Below are positions 46,884-55,738 of a stretch of DNA of 64,000 nt, one piece after another. The DNA lies in NCBI GenBank assembly GCA_943789305.1, contig CALSTP010000001.1:348178-412177 (forward strand), in the 5' to 3' direction. Each line of letters starts with the position of its first letter. Position 1 is the first letter of the stretch. Under the pieces are notes generated by a model, which saw only the letters and a program-made list of their open reading frames with translations, ran no database searches and was not told where the DNA came from. Origin of the DNA: an uncultured Flavobacteriaceae bacterium. GTDB taxonomy: Bacteria; Bacteroidota; Bacteroidia; Flavobacteriales; Flavobacteriaceae. Both the position numbers and the translations under genes were made by a program.

Positions 46884-47963
46884 ATGAAAAGTGAAGAAGA
46901 TTTTATTGAAACTGATCTCAAAGAAGTTGAAGGGGCTTCAACTTGGGAATCCCCTAGTAATATTGCATTGGTTAAGTATTGGGGTAAATATGGAACACAG
47001 TATCCACAAAATCCCTCATTAAGTTTTACTTTGTCTAAATGCATAACCAAGACATCAATTTCATTTGTCCCAAAAGAAATTAAAAATCGAGATTTCTCTT
47101 TTGACTTCAAATTTGAAGGGAATAACTCACCAGCTTTTCATCCTAAAATTCAAACTTTTTTAGAGCGAATAGATTGCTATGTACCTTTTGTAAGACAACA
47201 TAATCTAAAGATTGAAAGTGTTAATTCATTCCCTCACAGCAGTGGAATTGCATCTTCAGCATCAGCGATGAGTGCTTTAGCCTTGGGTATAATGTCAATT
47301 GAAAAGAAAATTAACCCTACAATTTCTGATGCATATTTTTTTCTGAAGGCTTCTTTTTTAGCCCGATTAGGTTCGGGGAGTGCCGCCAGAAGTTTAAAAG
47401 GCCCTATTGTTTCTTGGGGAAAAACAGATGTTATTGAAGGAAGCTCAGATTTATATGGAACAGCTTTAGACTCGAAAATCCATCCTATTTTTGAAGAATA
47501 TCAGGATACCATTTTATTGATTGATAAAGGTCAAAAGAAGGTAAGTAGTTCAGTTGGTCACAATCTGATGAATAATCACCCCTATGCGGCTACCCGATTT
47601 GATCAAGCTTACATCAATTTTAAAAAACTAATAACAATACTTTCCCAAGGAGATCTTACAGAATTTATTTCTTTAGTTGAATCGGAAGCACTAACCCTTC
47701 ACGCCTTGATGATGGCATCTCAGCCCTATTTTATCCTTATGCAGCCCAATACTCTTAAAGTACTTAATAGGGTGCGGGAATACCGTCAGGATAACAATTC
47801 CTCATTATGTTTTACACTTGATGCAGGAGCGAATGTTCATTTGCTTTATCCTAAGTCAGAAAAAGATGAAGTTCTCAAGTTTATAAAGGAAGAGCTAGCT
47901 TGTTATTGTCAAAACGGTCAATTCATTGAAGATCAAATTGGTAATGGTGCTAAAAAAGTTTAA
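46884..47963 (+). CDS. mvaD: Diphosphomevalonate decarboxylase
   Basis: The 359-residue GHMP-superfamily protein has SNIALVKYWGKYGTQYPQNPS (about 25-45), the phosphate loop SFPHSSGIASSASAMSALALG (about 116-136) and LDAGANVHLLYP near the C-terminus. It converts mevalonate diphosphate to isopentenyl diphosphate. It is followed by mevalonate kinase, so the mevalonate route is used for isoprenoids. The ATG at 46884 is preferred over 46836, which would precede the promoter. Confidence 0.93.
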   Translation: MKSEEDFIETDLKEVEGASTWESPSNIALVKYWGKYGTQYPQNPSLSFTLSKCITKTSISFVPKEIKNRDFSFDFKFEGNNSPAFHPKIQTFLERIDCYVPFVRQHNLKIESVNSFPHSSGIASSASAMSALALGIMSIEKKINPTISDAYFFLKASFLARLGSGSAARSLKGPIVSWGKTDVIEGSSDLYGTALDSKIHPIFEEYQDTILLIDKGQKKVSSSVGHNLMNNHPYAATRFDQAYINFKKLITILSQGDLTEFISLVESEALTLHALMMASQPYFILMQPNTLKVLNRVREYRQDNNSSLCFTLDAGANVHLLYPKSEKDEVLKFIKEELACYCQNGQFIEDQIGNGAKKV

Positions 47964-47974
47964 CTTTGATAGAT

Positions 47975-48898
47975 ATGAAAGGACCCTTATTTTATTCTAA
48001 AATTTTACTCTTTGGAGAATATGGTATCATCAAAGACTCAAAGGGTCTTTCTATACCGTATAACTTTTATCGAGGAGCCTTAAAGATTTCTGAAGACCCA
48101 TCAACTTTAGATTCTCATTTCAAATTAGTTAGTTTTTGTAAATATCTCAAAAAACTTCCAGAATCAACTGTATCTTTTGACTGGCCTCGATTAGAAGCAG
48201 ATTTAGACAAAAAAATGTATTTTGACAGTAGTATTCCTCAAGGATATGGAATTGGAAGTAGTGGAGCTTTAGTAGCATCTGTATACGATCAATATGCTTT
48301 AAATAAAATTACAGTTTTAGAGAACCTAACCAAAGAAAAGTTGCAGTACCTTAAAGCTGTTTTTGCGGCAATGGAATCTTTTTTTCATGGAAAATCATCC
48401 GGTTTAGATCCGCTCAATAGCTATCTAAGCTTACCCATTCTAATTAATTCTAGTGATCATATTGAACCCACCGGTATTCCCTCTCAAAACCCCAAGGGTA
48501 AAGGAGCTGTTTTTCTTTTGGATAGTGGTGCATCTGGTAAAACGGCACCTATGGTTTCTATTTTTATGGAAAATATGAAAAGGGAGTCTTTTCGTGTAAT
48601 GATGAAAGATCAATTCATCAATTACACCGATGCTTGCGTAGATGATTTTTTGAGCGGAAATTTGAAGTCGCTTTTTTCTAATATGAAACTACTTTCCCAT
48701 TTGGTTCTCAATAATTTTAAACCCATGATTCCCAAAGAATTCCATTCCCTTTGGAAGCAAGGTATTGATTCTAACGATTATTACCTTAAACTATGTGGTT
48801 CAGGAGGCGGAGGTTTTATTTTAGGATTTGCCAAAGACTTTAAAAAAGCAAAAGAAGTCCTTAAGGATTATCGATTAGAGGTTGTCTATAATTTATAG
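47975..48898 (+). CDS. Mevalonate kinase-like GHMP kinase
   Basis: The 307-residue protein begins MKGPLFYSKILLFGEYGIIK. It contains the GHMP phosphate loop IPQGYGIGSSGALVASVY (about 88-105) and a C-terminal CGSGGGGFILGF (about 273-284). With the decarboxylase it belongs to the mevalonate pathway; phosphomevalonate kinase is a possible alternative. An in-frame TTG at 47966 would add three residues, but the ATG is favoured. Confidence 0.88.
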   Translation: MKGPLFYSKILLFGEYGIIKDSKGLSIPYNFYRGALKISEDPSTLDSHFKLVSFCKYLKKLPESTVSFDWPRLEADLDKKMYFDSSIPQGYGIGSSGALVASVYDQYALNKITVLENLTKEKLQYLKAVFAAMESFFHGKSSGLDPLNSYLSLPILINSSDHIEPTGIPSQNPKGKGAVFLLDSGASGKTAPMVSIFMENMKRESFRVMMKDQFINYTDACVDDFLSGNLKSLFSNMKLLSHLVLNNFKPMIPKEFHSLWKQGIDSNDYYLKLCGSGGGGFILGFAKDFKKAKEVLKDYRLEVVYNL

Positions 48899-48907
48899 AA
48901 AAGACCA

Positions 48908-49804
48908 ATGCCTTTAAAAAATAAACATATTAAAAAGTATTGGATCCATATGTTAGGCCTTTTTGCTTCTGTTCGAGGGTATACGCTTTTAACCATAATT
49001 ATCGCTCAGTATCTCAGTGCTCGATATATTTTTGCACCCCAACACAAATGGAATGATATAATTTTTGATCAAAAATTGTTTATGTTGGTTTTGGCAACAT
49101 CATTTGCGATTGCAGGCGGATATTTGATAAATAATTTTTATGATGCAGAAAAAGATCAAATTAATCGGCCACAAAAGTATCTTTTAGAGAATCGTGTTTC
49201 AGCTCCTTTTCAGTTACTTTGTTACGGGGTATTGAATTTTTGCGCTTTGTTATTGTCTGTAATAGTTTCACATCGAACGCTACCTTTTTTTGGAGTTTAT
49301 ATTTTTGGATTATGGCTTTATAGTCACTTGTTAAAAAAAAAGTTTTGGGCAAGTAATGTTTTTGCAGTCTTATTAGCAGTAACCCCTTTTTTTGTAATTA
49401 CACTATATTTTAAAAATTTTTCAAGCATTGTTTTTTACCACGGCGCCTTCTTGTTTTTGGTGGTTCTGACACGAGATTTAATTAAGGATTTAGAAAATTT
49501 TAGGGGAGATTGGGTCAGAGAATATAAAACAATAGCAGTTGTTTTCGGAGAAACTACAACAAAAAAAGTTATTACTTTTTTAGTGCTTTTGACTTTTATT
49601 CCTATCCAATTACTCTTGACTCAAAAAGAAATTTTAGGAACGATGTGGTATTATTTCCTAGTAGCTTTCCCCTTTTTATTATTGATCGTTTTAATCTTAT
49701 GGAAATCTCCGGGTCAAAAGACGTATCTTTGGCTTCATAATTTATTAAAATTTCTTATTGTAACCGGAATATTAAGTATTGTACTTATTCGGTTTCCTCT
49801 CTAG
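48908..49804 (+). CDS. UbiA prenyltransferase, probable geranylgeranylglycerol-phosphate geranylgeranyltransferase
   Basis: The 298-residue protein has about eight membrane helices and the two Asp-rich motifs of UbiA: INNFYDAEKDQINRP (about 76-90) and TRDLIKDLENFRGDWVREYKTI (about 193-214). The closest characterised type is the archaeal DGGGP synthase-like enzyme annotated in many flavobacteria. It is directly downstream of the mevalonate genes, so it consumes their product. The true acceptor in bacteria is uncertain. Confidence 0.85.
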   Translation: MPLKNKHIKKYWIHMLGLFASVRGYTLLTIIIAQYLSARYIFAPQHKWNDIIFDQKLFMLVLATSFAIAGGYLINNFYDAEKDQINRPQKYLLENRVSAPFQLLCYGVLNFCALLLSVIVSHRTLPFFGVYIFGLWLYSHLLKKKFWASNVFAVLLAVTPFFVITLYFKNFSSIVFYHGAFLFLVVLTRDLIKDLENFRGDWVREYKTIAVVFGETTTKKVITFLVLLTFIPIQLLLTQKEILGTMWYYFLVAFPFLLLIVLILWKSPGQKTYLWLHNLLKFLIVTGILSIVLIRFPL

Positions 49805-49825
49805 ATTAAAAATGTTTTCATTACT

Positions 49826-50581
49826 ATGGGCTCAAAGTCAAACAATTCCTCACCCAAAAAATCAGCAAACACCACGCGATTAAATAAGTTTATTGCTAAT
49901 TCAGGGATTTGTTCAAGACGTGAAGCAGATATGTTTATTGCAATGGGAATGGTAAAAATAAACGGAAAAATTATTGTTGAAATGGGGTATCAAGTTCAAC
50001 CTGGAGATGACGTTCGTTACGACGGGAGAAGGATAATTTCAGATAAACCAGCTTATGTTTTGTTAAACAAGCCAAAGGGTTTTTTGGCATCCATAAAGAA
50101 AGGAACCTATAAAAAGGATGTTTTGGAGCTTATCGAAAATGCAACACCATACAGAATAGACCCTGTTAATGCAATGGATCGGACTACTACAGGATTACTT
50201 CTATTCACAAATGACACTGAACTTAAAATCAAATTAAGAAAGTCATCTCGTGGCCTTTTAAAGATTTTTCAAGTTGTCCTTGATAAGAACCTTGTTGCAG
50301 CTGATCTTGATAAAATTAGAGCAGGTGTTTTAATTGATAAATTTGACAAAATTGAAGTAAACTCAATTAGTTTTATAAAAGGCGAAACTAAACGAAAGGT
50401 TGGCGTAGAGCTGACTACAGAACGCCATCGTGCTATATTTCATCTGTTTGAAAAATTAGGATATAAAGTAGAGCAAGTTGATCGTGTGGTATACGCACAT
50501 TTGACAAAAAAAGACTTACCTCGTGGAAAATGGAGGCATTTAAATGAGCGTGAAATCAATCTATTTAAAATGATGAAATAA
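49826..50581 (+). CDS. rRNA large-subunit pseudouridine synthase (RsuA/RluB/RluF family)
   Basis: The 251-residue protein has an N-terminal S4 domain (TRLNKFIANSGICSRREADMFI, about 19-40) and a pseudouridine synthase domain with catalytic aspartate in NAMDRTTTGLLLFTND (about 115-130) and a C-terminal RAIFHLFEKLGY. The usual GRLD around the catalytic residue reads AMD here. The target could be 23S U2605 (RluB) or 16S U516 (RsuA); the sequence does not decide. Its 3' end overlaps the convergent glycosyltransferase gene by 21 bases. Confidence 0.9.
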   Translation: MGSKSNNSSPKKSANTTRLNKFIANSGICSRREADMFIAMGMVKINGKIIVEMGYQVQPGDDVRYDGRRIISDKPAYVLLNKPKGFLASIKKGTYKKDVLELIENATPYRIDPVNAMDRTTTGLLLFTNDTELKIKLRKSSRGLLKIFQVVLDKNLVAADLDKIRAGVLIDKFDKIEVNSISFIKGETKRKVGVELTTERHRAIFHLFEKLGYKVEQVDRVVYAHLTKKDLPRGKWRHLNEREINLFKMMK

Positions 50582-51904
50582 TTTTTTTGTAGTCCTTAGT
50601 TCGTACAAAAAAACGCCATAAACAATCCCGTATTGAAGCCCAATTAAGTAAAAATTTTCTTCAAAATTTAGATTTCCATAAGATGCATAACTTAGAACTA
50701 CTAGACAGCTCCAAAACAGAGGATAGGTATAGTTTGTGAATAGAGCAAGGCTTACTAATGTCACAATATACCAGGGATGAACCGTAGTTGAAATAAAAAA
50801 ATAACAACTCAAAGTAAGTAACATTCCATTGATTACAGAAACAGCAGTTTTGTTCGAACGAAAAAAGCTAAACACAGCAACAATAACTAAAACAACATAA
50901 GGTGTAATTTTAGCTAACTTTCTAATGATATTATATCCTTTTATTTCATAACCAATTTCACGAATAATATAATAAATACTTCCATTAAACTCAAAGCGAT
51001 TGAACCACAACTTAAGGGTTTTGATATAATTAGTAATGTTGTTTTCTACAAAAAAGAATGGAATAAAAACCACCCCTAATAAAACTAAACAGTAAAGTCC
51101 AAAAAGCATGCTTTTTTTTGGTTTTAAATAATTCCATAGCACTGGCAATATTAGTAAGGGAATCAATTTAGTAGCAACGGAGACAGCCATTGAAACTGCT
51201 CCAAGTTTCAGTTTGTGATGAGAAAAAATCAAATACAATCCCATTAAAAAAAAGAATACCATAACACCTTCCCAATGTAGGTTTCCAGTCAATTCAATAA
51301 TAATCAGTGGATTTAGAAAATAATAAGTAATTCTTTTTTTATCAAGCTTTAAAAAATCTAATAACTTAATTCCAATCCAAAAGACCCCGAGATCTGCTAA
51401 AATCAGAAGAATACGTATACAAATAATATTGACAAGTATTGAGTTTCCACCAATGGTATTGGCCAAAAAAAAACCAAGTTGATTTACTGGAGGATAGTTT
51501 GAATAATGCTTAGCACTCAGACTACCCATTCCTTCATGTAATTTTTGACTGAATTCCGATATTATTACTGGAGATTGATTTAATATATTAGGCGTAAATT
51601 CATAGGGGTTCATCCCATTAGAAATTAACATCCCATCCCAAATAAATCGAAAGAAATCTTGAGAAAGAAGAGGAGTTGAAACAAAAAAGATGAGTCTGAA
51701 TAGAATACCTAGCCCAAGAATTTTTTTCAAACTTAGGTTTTTATGAATTATAAAAAAACTACTTAGAAACAGAAAAATATAAATTAGAATTAAAATCAAA
51801 CTTTGGTTTCTATCAATCTCATAACCCATGAAATAATAACCAAAGAAGCATCCAATTAGAAGTATTGTATTACCTACTTTTAAAATGTTTTTTTGATTAT
51901 TCAT
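50561..51904 (-). CDS. Polyprenol-phosphate-dependent mannosyltransferase-like membrane glycosyltransferase (GT87/GT-C type)
   Basis: The 447-residue protein has about 11 to 12 membrane helices. The first external loop contains FRFIWDGMLISNGMNPYEF (about 84-102), a GT-C style acidic site, followed by HYSNYPPVNQ. It resembles the GT-C mannosyl/arabinosyl-type transferases of DUF2029/GT87, which use polyprenol-linked sugars on the outer face of the membrane. It is the third gene of a minus-strand operon of three glycosyltransferases, with a one-base overlap. Confidence 0.8.
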   Translation of the reverse strand: MNNQKNILKVGNTILLIGCFFGYYFMGYEIDRNQSLILILIYIFLFLSSFFIIHKNLSLKKILGLGILFRLIFFVSTPLLSQDFFRFIWDGMLISNGMNPYEFTPNILNQSPVIISEFSQKLHEGMGSLSAKHYSNYPPVNQLGFFLANTIGGNSILVNIICIRILLILADLGVFWIGIKLLDFLKLDKKRITYYFLNPLIIIELTGNLHWEGVMVFFFLMGLYLIFSHHKLKLGAVSMAVSVATKLIPLLILPVLWNYLKPKKSMLFGLYCLVLLGVVFIPFFFVENNITNYIKTLKLWFNRFEFNGSIYYIIREIGYEIKGYNIIRKLAKITPYVVLVIVAVFSFFRSNKTAVSVINGMLLTLSCYFFISTTVHPWYIVTLVSLALFTNYTYPLFWSCLVVLSYASYGNLNFEENFYLIGLQYGIVYGVFLYELRTTKKLFHHFK

Positions 51905-53406
51905 TACCCTCGAGTTCTGTATGAATTAATAAATACAAATCCAAAACCAATAAAAAGCATTAAGTGAAAAGGGAATAATCCCAAATCACCAGATTCACCG
52001 ACCACAAAACCACTGTATATTCCAAATAAAAAATACAGTGTTAATAGCCCTTCGAAGATTGTGTTTTTAGAAACTTTTTTTCGCGTGTACTTGTTGTTTT
52101 TCAAGGAATTTTTTAGAGTTAAAATATTAAATTTTGGAGTACGAATAAAATCACTTCTTTTACCTCTATGCCCCTCTAAAACTGCTAATGTATTGTGAAA
52201 AGAAAATCCCATAGCTACAGTGTAAAAAGTAAAAAATATTTTGGTGAATTCTAAAAAGTTAAGAAATCCACCACCTTTTGAATATCTGTAAAGAACCCAA
52301 TAACAACCAAAAAAAATCAAAGTACTGACAATAAAAAGGCTAGACAAATCAAAATATAAGCTGAGATGCCCCCATTCATTTTTGATATAAAGCACAGGAA
52401 TACTCAATACACCAACAAAAAAAACATTCAAGAACATGGTGCTGTTGAGTAGATGAAGAATAGAATGTACTTTAGTAATTAAAGGCAAGTTTTTAGCATG
52501 AATTACATTTTTAGCCATTTTTTGAAAATTTTCTGCTCCACCCTTATTCCATCTAAATTGTTGAGATCGAATGGCACTCATAACTATTGGTAGTTCTGAT
52601 GGGGTTTCTACGTCTTCTAAATATTTAAATTTCCAGTTTTTTAATTGAGCTCTGTAACTCAAATCTAAATCTTCGGTCAAGGTATCACCTTGCCAATTTC
52701 CGGAGTCAATTATGCAAGTTTTTCTCCAAATACCTGCAGTGCCATTAAAATTCATAAAATGGTTTTTACTGTTTCTTCCGACTTGCTCTAAAGTAAAATG
52801 AGCATCTAGAGCAAAGGCTTGAATTTGAGTAAGAATAGAATAATCTCTATTGATATGAGACCAACGAGTTTGAACAACACCTATTTTTTTATCTTTAAAA
52901 TGTGGAATAGTTTGCAAAAGCCAATTAGATTTTGGTAGAAAGTCAGCATCAAAAATTGCAATAAATTCTCCTTTAGCAATTTCTAAACCCTCTTTGAGTG
53001 CACCAGCTTTAAAACCAATTCGTTTTTCCCTTCTTATTTGAACAATATCCAATCCTTCTTTTCTAAGTTTTTTGACAAGATTTTCGATCAAACCAACAGA
53101 TTCATCTGTAGAGTCGTCGAGGACCTGAATTTCCAGTTTTGTCCTGGGGTATTCAATTAAATTAATACATTCTAACAAGCGTTCAATAACATAGATTTCA
53201 TTAAAAACTGGAAGTTGAATAGTAACTAAGGGCACAGCATCTAAATCATTCAAATCAAGTTCTACAGGATTTTCTTTTTTCTTTTTGTATTGAATATAAT
53301 TCCATAATAGATTAAGCTGAGAGAGGCTGTAAAATAAAACTAAGATCAGTGAGATTGAGTATAAAAAAATCAAAAAAACAGATAGATAGAACCAGATATT
53401 TTCCAT
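51904..53406 (-). CDS. Processive-type GT2 glycosyltransferase (cellulose synthase-like)
   Basis: The 500-residue protein has an N-terminal helix (about 6-30), a GT2 domain with VLDDSTDES (about 95-103), FDADF (about 157-161), TEDLDLSYR and the QQFRWNKGG motif (about 275-283), and then four C-terminal helices. The D, DxD, TED, QxxRW set is that of beta-glycan or glucosyl/mannosyl synthases of the CESA superfamily, but the length without PilZ suggests a glycolipid or glucomannan-type enzyme. It is adjacent to a second GT2 five bases upstream. Confidence 0.87.
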   Translation of the reverse strand: MENIWFYLSVFLIFLYSISLILVLFYSLSQLNLLWNYIQYKKKKENPVELDLNDLDAVPLVTIQLPVFNEIYVIERLLECINLIEYPRTKLEIQVLDDSTDESVGLIENLVKKLRKEGLDIVQIRREKRIGFKAGALKEGLEIAKGEFIAIFDADFLPKSNWLLQTIPHFKDKKIGVVQTRWSHINRDYSILTQIQAFALDAHFTLEQVGRNSKNHFMNFNGTAGIWRKTCIIDSGNWQGDTLTEDLDLSYRAQLKNWKFKYLEDVETPSELPIVMSAIRSQQFRWNKGGAENFQKMAKNVIHAKNLPLITKVHSILHLLNSTMFLNVFFVGVLSIPVLYIKNEWGHLSLYFDLSSLFIVSTLIFFGCYWVLYRYSKGGGFLNFLEFTKIFFTFYTVAMGFSFHNTLAVLEGHRGKRSDFIRTPKFNILTLKNSLKNNKYTRKKVSKNTIFEGLLTLYFLFGIYSGFVVGESGDLGLFPFHLMLFIGFGFVFINSYRTRG

Positions 53407-53411
53407 TTTGG

Positions 53412-54104
53412 CTATTTAGATAAGTAATGTTTGAAAATCCACCAAATTATTTTTATGCCTGCAAAGATAGTTCCTTTTAAAGTTCCTGAAACTTTTGAAA
53501 CTCCGATTCGTTGACGATAATTTACTTTGATTTCTTGATATGAAACTTTTTTACGTAAGATTTTCAATTGCATCTCAATAGTCCATCCGTATGTTTTATC
53601 ACTCATGTTTAGGTCCATCAATGTATTCCAGCGAATTGCTCTAAATGGTCCAAGATCAGTAAAGTTTGAACTGTATAAAATTTTCATCAACAGACAGGCC
53701 AACCAATTCCCAAATACTTGTTGTGGTGTCATGGATCCAAATTCTCTTTTTTCGGCTACTCGTGCTCCTAAAACGAAATCAAATTCACCTTTTTGTATTG
53801 GTGTAACTAGCGATGTAAGTTCTTCGGGAAAGTCAGAATAATCCCCATCTAAAAAAACAACAATGTCAGGCACTTCATTTTGGTTCTTAAGATAATCGAT
53901 ACCTTTAAGACAAGCGTATCCATATCCTTTTCTTTTTTCTGTAAGAACAGTAGCGCCAGCTAGCTGGGCTACTTCTGAAGTATTGTCTGTCGAATTATTA
54001 TTGATAACTATAACTTCATCAATAATTTTTGGAAGATCATTTATTACATGGCTTATGGATTCTTGTTCATTAAAAGCAGGAATGATGACTTTGATTTGTT
54101 GCAT
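53412..54104 (-). CDS. GT2 glycosyltransferase, dolichyl/polyprenyl-phosphate sugar synthase type
   Basis: The 230-residue protein has IIPAFNEQESISHV, VIVINNNSTDNT (about 32-43), GYGYACLKG, the FLDGDYSDFP DxD-like site (about 88-97), and a C-terminal conserved YRQRIGVSKVSGT. This is the pattern of polyprenyl-phosphate sugar transferases that load a carrier for GT-C enzymes. It would make the donor used by the GT-C gene 50561-51904 in the same operon (inference). Confidence 0.85.
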   Translation of the reverse strand: MQQIKVIIPAFNEQESISHVINDLPKIIDEVIVINNNSTDNTSEVAQLAGATVLTEKRKGYGYACLKGIDYLKNQNEVPDIVVFLDGDYSDFPEELTSLVTPIQKGEFDFVLGARVAEKREFGSMTPQQVFGNWLACLLMKILYSSNFTDLGPFRAIRWNTLMDLNMSDKTYGWTIEMQLKILRKKVSYQEIKVNYRQRIGVSKVSGTLKGTIFAGIKIIWWIFKHYLSK

Positions 54105-54179
54105 GAATTTTTCGAGGGTTTTGATTTAACTTTAGTTAATCGAAGGTATAAAAAGAGTCATATGAATAAGAATGTAGTT

Positions 54180-55736
54180 TTATTTGAATGAATTTCCTGA
54201 GGGAAATTCTGGAGAAAAGAACCTATTCTCTAAAGGACCGTTTTCTAATTTTAAAACTCCTCTTGGACAAACAGCAGAACATACACCACAGCCAACACAG
54301 GAGGACCGAACTATATTCTGCCCTTTTTGAGCATATGCACGAACATCAATTCCCATTTCACAATAGGTTGAACAATTTCCACAAGAAATACATTGACCTC
54401 CGTTTGTAGTTATTCTAAATCTAGATTTGAAACGTTGAATTAAACCTAAATAGGCAGCTAAAGGACATCCAAAACGACACCAAACCCTATTTCCAAAAAT
54501 TGGATAAAATCCAGTGCCAATAACTCCAGCAAAAACAGATCCTATGAGAAAACCATAAATATTTTGAATGGTTTGTGTTTTGATTCCGATAACATTTTGT
54601 GATCCTGTAAAATAAGAATACAAAGTCAACCCAGTCATCACTATAGAAAAGAGTAAAACACTGTGAACCATCCAACGTTCCAATTTCCATGCGCCGATTG
54701 ATTTATTTGATAGGTGTCTAAAGGGATCGCCTAAAGTTTCTGCAAGTCCACCACAACCACAAACCCAAGAACAATACCACCTTTTACCAAAAAAATATAC
54801 CATTACAGGGACAATTACAAGGGTAAGTACAATTCCCCATACAAGAATAAATATGCCAAACCCTCCGCTAGAAATTAAACTATTTAAATTCCAACTAAAG
54901 AAAAAGTCATAATCCAAAGGGAATGCATTTTTGAAGTCATACCACGGCTTATCAAATCGAACCAAAATTTCAGGAATCAAAAAGGCAAAAACAATTTGAA
55001 AAAATAATACAGAAGTTGTTCTTAATATTTGATGCATATTGTTTCTGTATTTGATGTACATCCGAATTGCCATGACGATCATTACAACGCAATAAAGAAA
55101 ACCATACAGAAACCATTGACTGGCAAGATTTCCACTAATACTTTGACTGATTGGATCTACAATATAGGTCCAGTTTACTATGTAGTCTGGGAAGAAGTAT
55201 AATACAATATAAAAAGTAACTAAAAACAAAAAAACAAACCATCCCAAAAAGCCTCTATTGGTAGATGAACTAAAGTAGATGCCATTATTTTTTATTCCAG
55301 GGGGTCCCAGAAGAATTAGGTTTGGTAGAATGTAAAGCAAAGATCCTAAAATTCCAAGTCCAAAAGTTAAAAGCCAAAACAAAAACTTATTTTCTTTAAC
55401 AATCCCTTTACCTGCTATTTTGGCAACATCATGAGATAAACTGTGGGGTTTATCCCAGATTACTTTCCCCCATTCTCTATTTTTTTTGTGAATTTTGTTA
55501 GCTTCTTTTACTGCAGTTATTATGTGTAAAGAAAATGAAAAAGGTTCTGAAAACTCTTTCCCTACAAGACTTGTGTTCAAGGAGTTAATAAACAATTCAC
55601 TCTTGATTCCTTTGGCATATATTACCCTTTGAAATTCCTTAGGATTCAATTTGTATTTTCCAAGCAAAACCAATGAACAAAATAAACTAAGCCCAATTAA
55701 AAAAATACCTAAACCAATTTTCTGTAATAACTTCAT
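54180..55736 (-). CDS. Membrane-bound polyferredoxin, NosR/NapH-like 4Fe-4S protein
   Basis: The 518-residue protein has about seven membrane helices and two Cys-rich half sites (WYCSWVCGCGG, about 324-334, and WCRFGCPLAAY, about 413-423). Near the C-terminus are two ferredoxin-type 4Fe-4S motifs, CISCGNCSTYCEMG (about 439-452) and CVGCGVCSAVCPRG (about 472-485). Relatives pass electrons from the quinone pool or cytoplasmic donors across the membrane. No nos or nap genes are present, so it is likely a partner of the FAD oxidoreductase two bases upstream. Confidence 0.87.
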   Translation of the reverse strand: MKLLQKIGLGIFLIGLSLFCSLVLLGKYKLNPKEFQRVIYAKGIKSELFINSLNTSLVGKEFSEPFSFSLHIITAVKEANKIHKKNREWGKVIWDKPHSLSHDVAKIAGKGIVKENKFLFWLLTFGLGILGSLLYILPNLILLGPPGIKNNGIYFSSSTNRGFLGWFVFLFLVTFYIVLYFFPDYIVNWTYIVDPISQSISGNLASQWFLYGFLYCVVMIVMAIRMYIKYRNNMHQILRTTSVLFFQIVFAFLIPEILVRFDKPWYDFKNAFPLDYDFFFSWNLNSLISSGGFGIFILVWGIVLTLVIVPVMVYFFGKRWYCSWVCGCGGLAETLGDPFRHLSNKSIGAWKLERWMVHSVLLFSIVMTGLTLYSYFTGSQNVIGIKTQTIQNIYGFLIGSVFAGVIGTGFYPIFGNRVWCRFGCPLAAYLGLIQRFKSRFRITTNGGQCISCGNCSTYCEMGIDVRAYAQKGQNIVRSSCVGCGVCSAVCPRGVLKLENGPLENRFFSPEFPSGNSFK

Positions 55737-55738
55737 AA

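Noticed and set aside
46799..47110. N-terminal extension of TspO
   Set aside because: Overlaps the mvaD start on the other strand and has no TspO-like features; normal family length fits the start at 46798.
54180..55736. NosR proper (denitrification)
   Set aside because: No nosZ, nosD or nosF genes in the window; resemblance is to the general NosR/NapH membrane polyferredoxin class.
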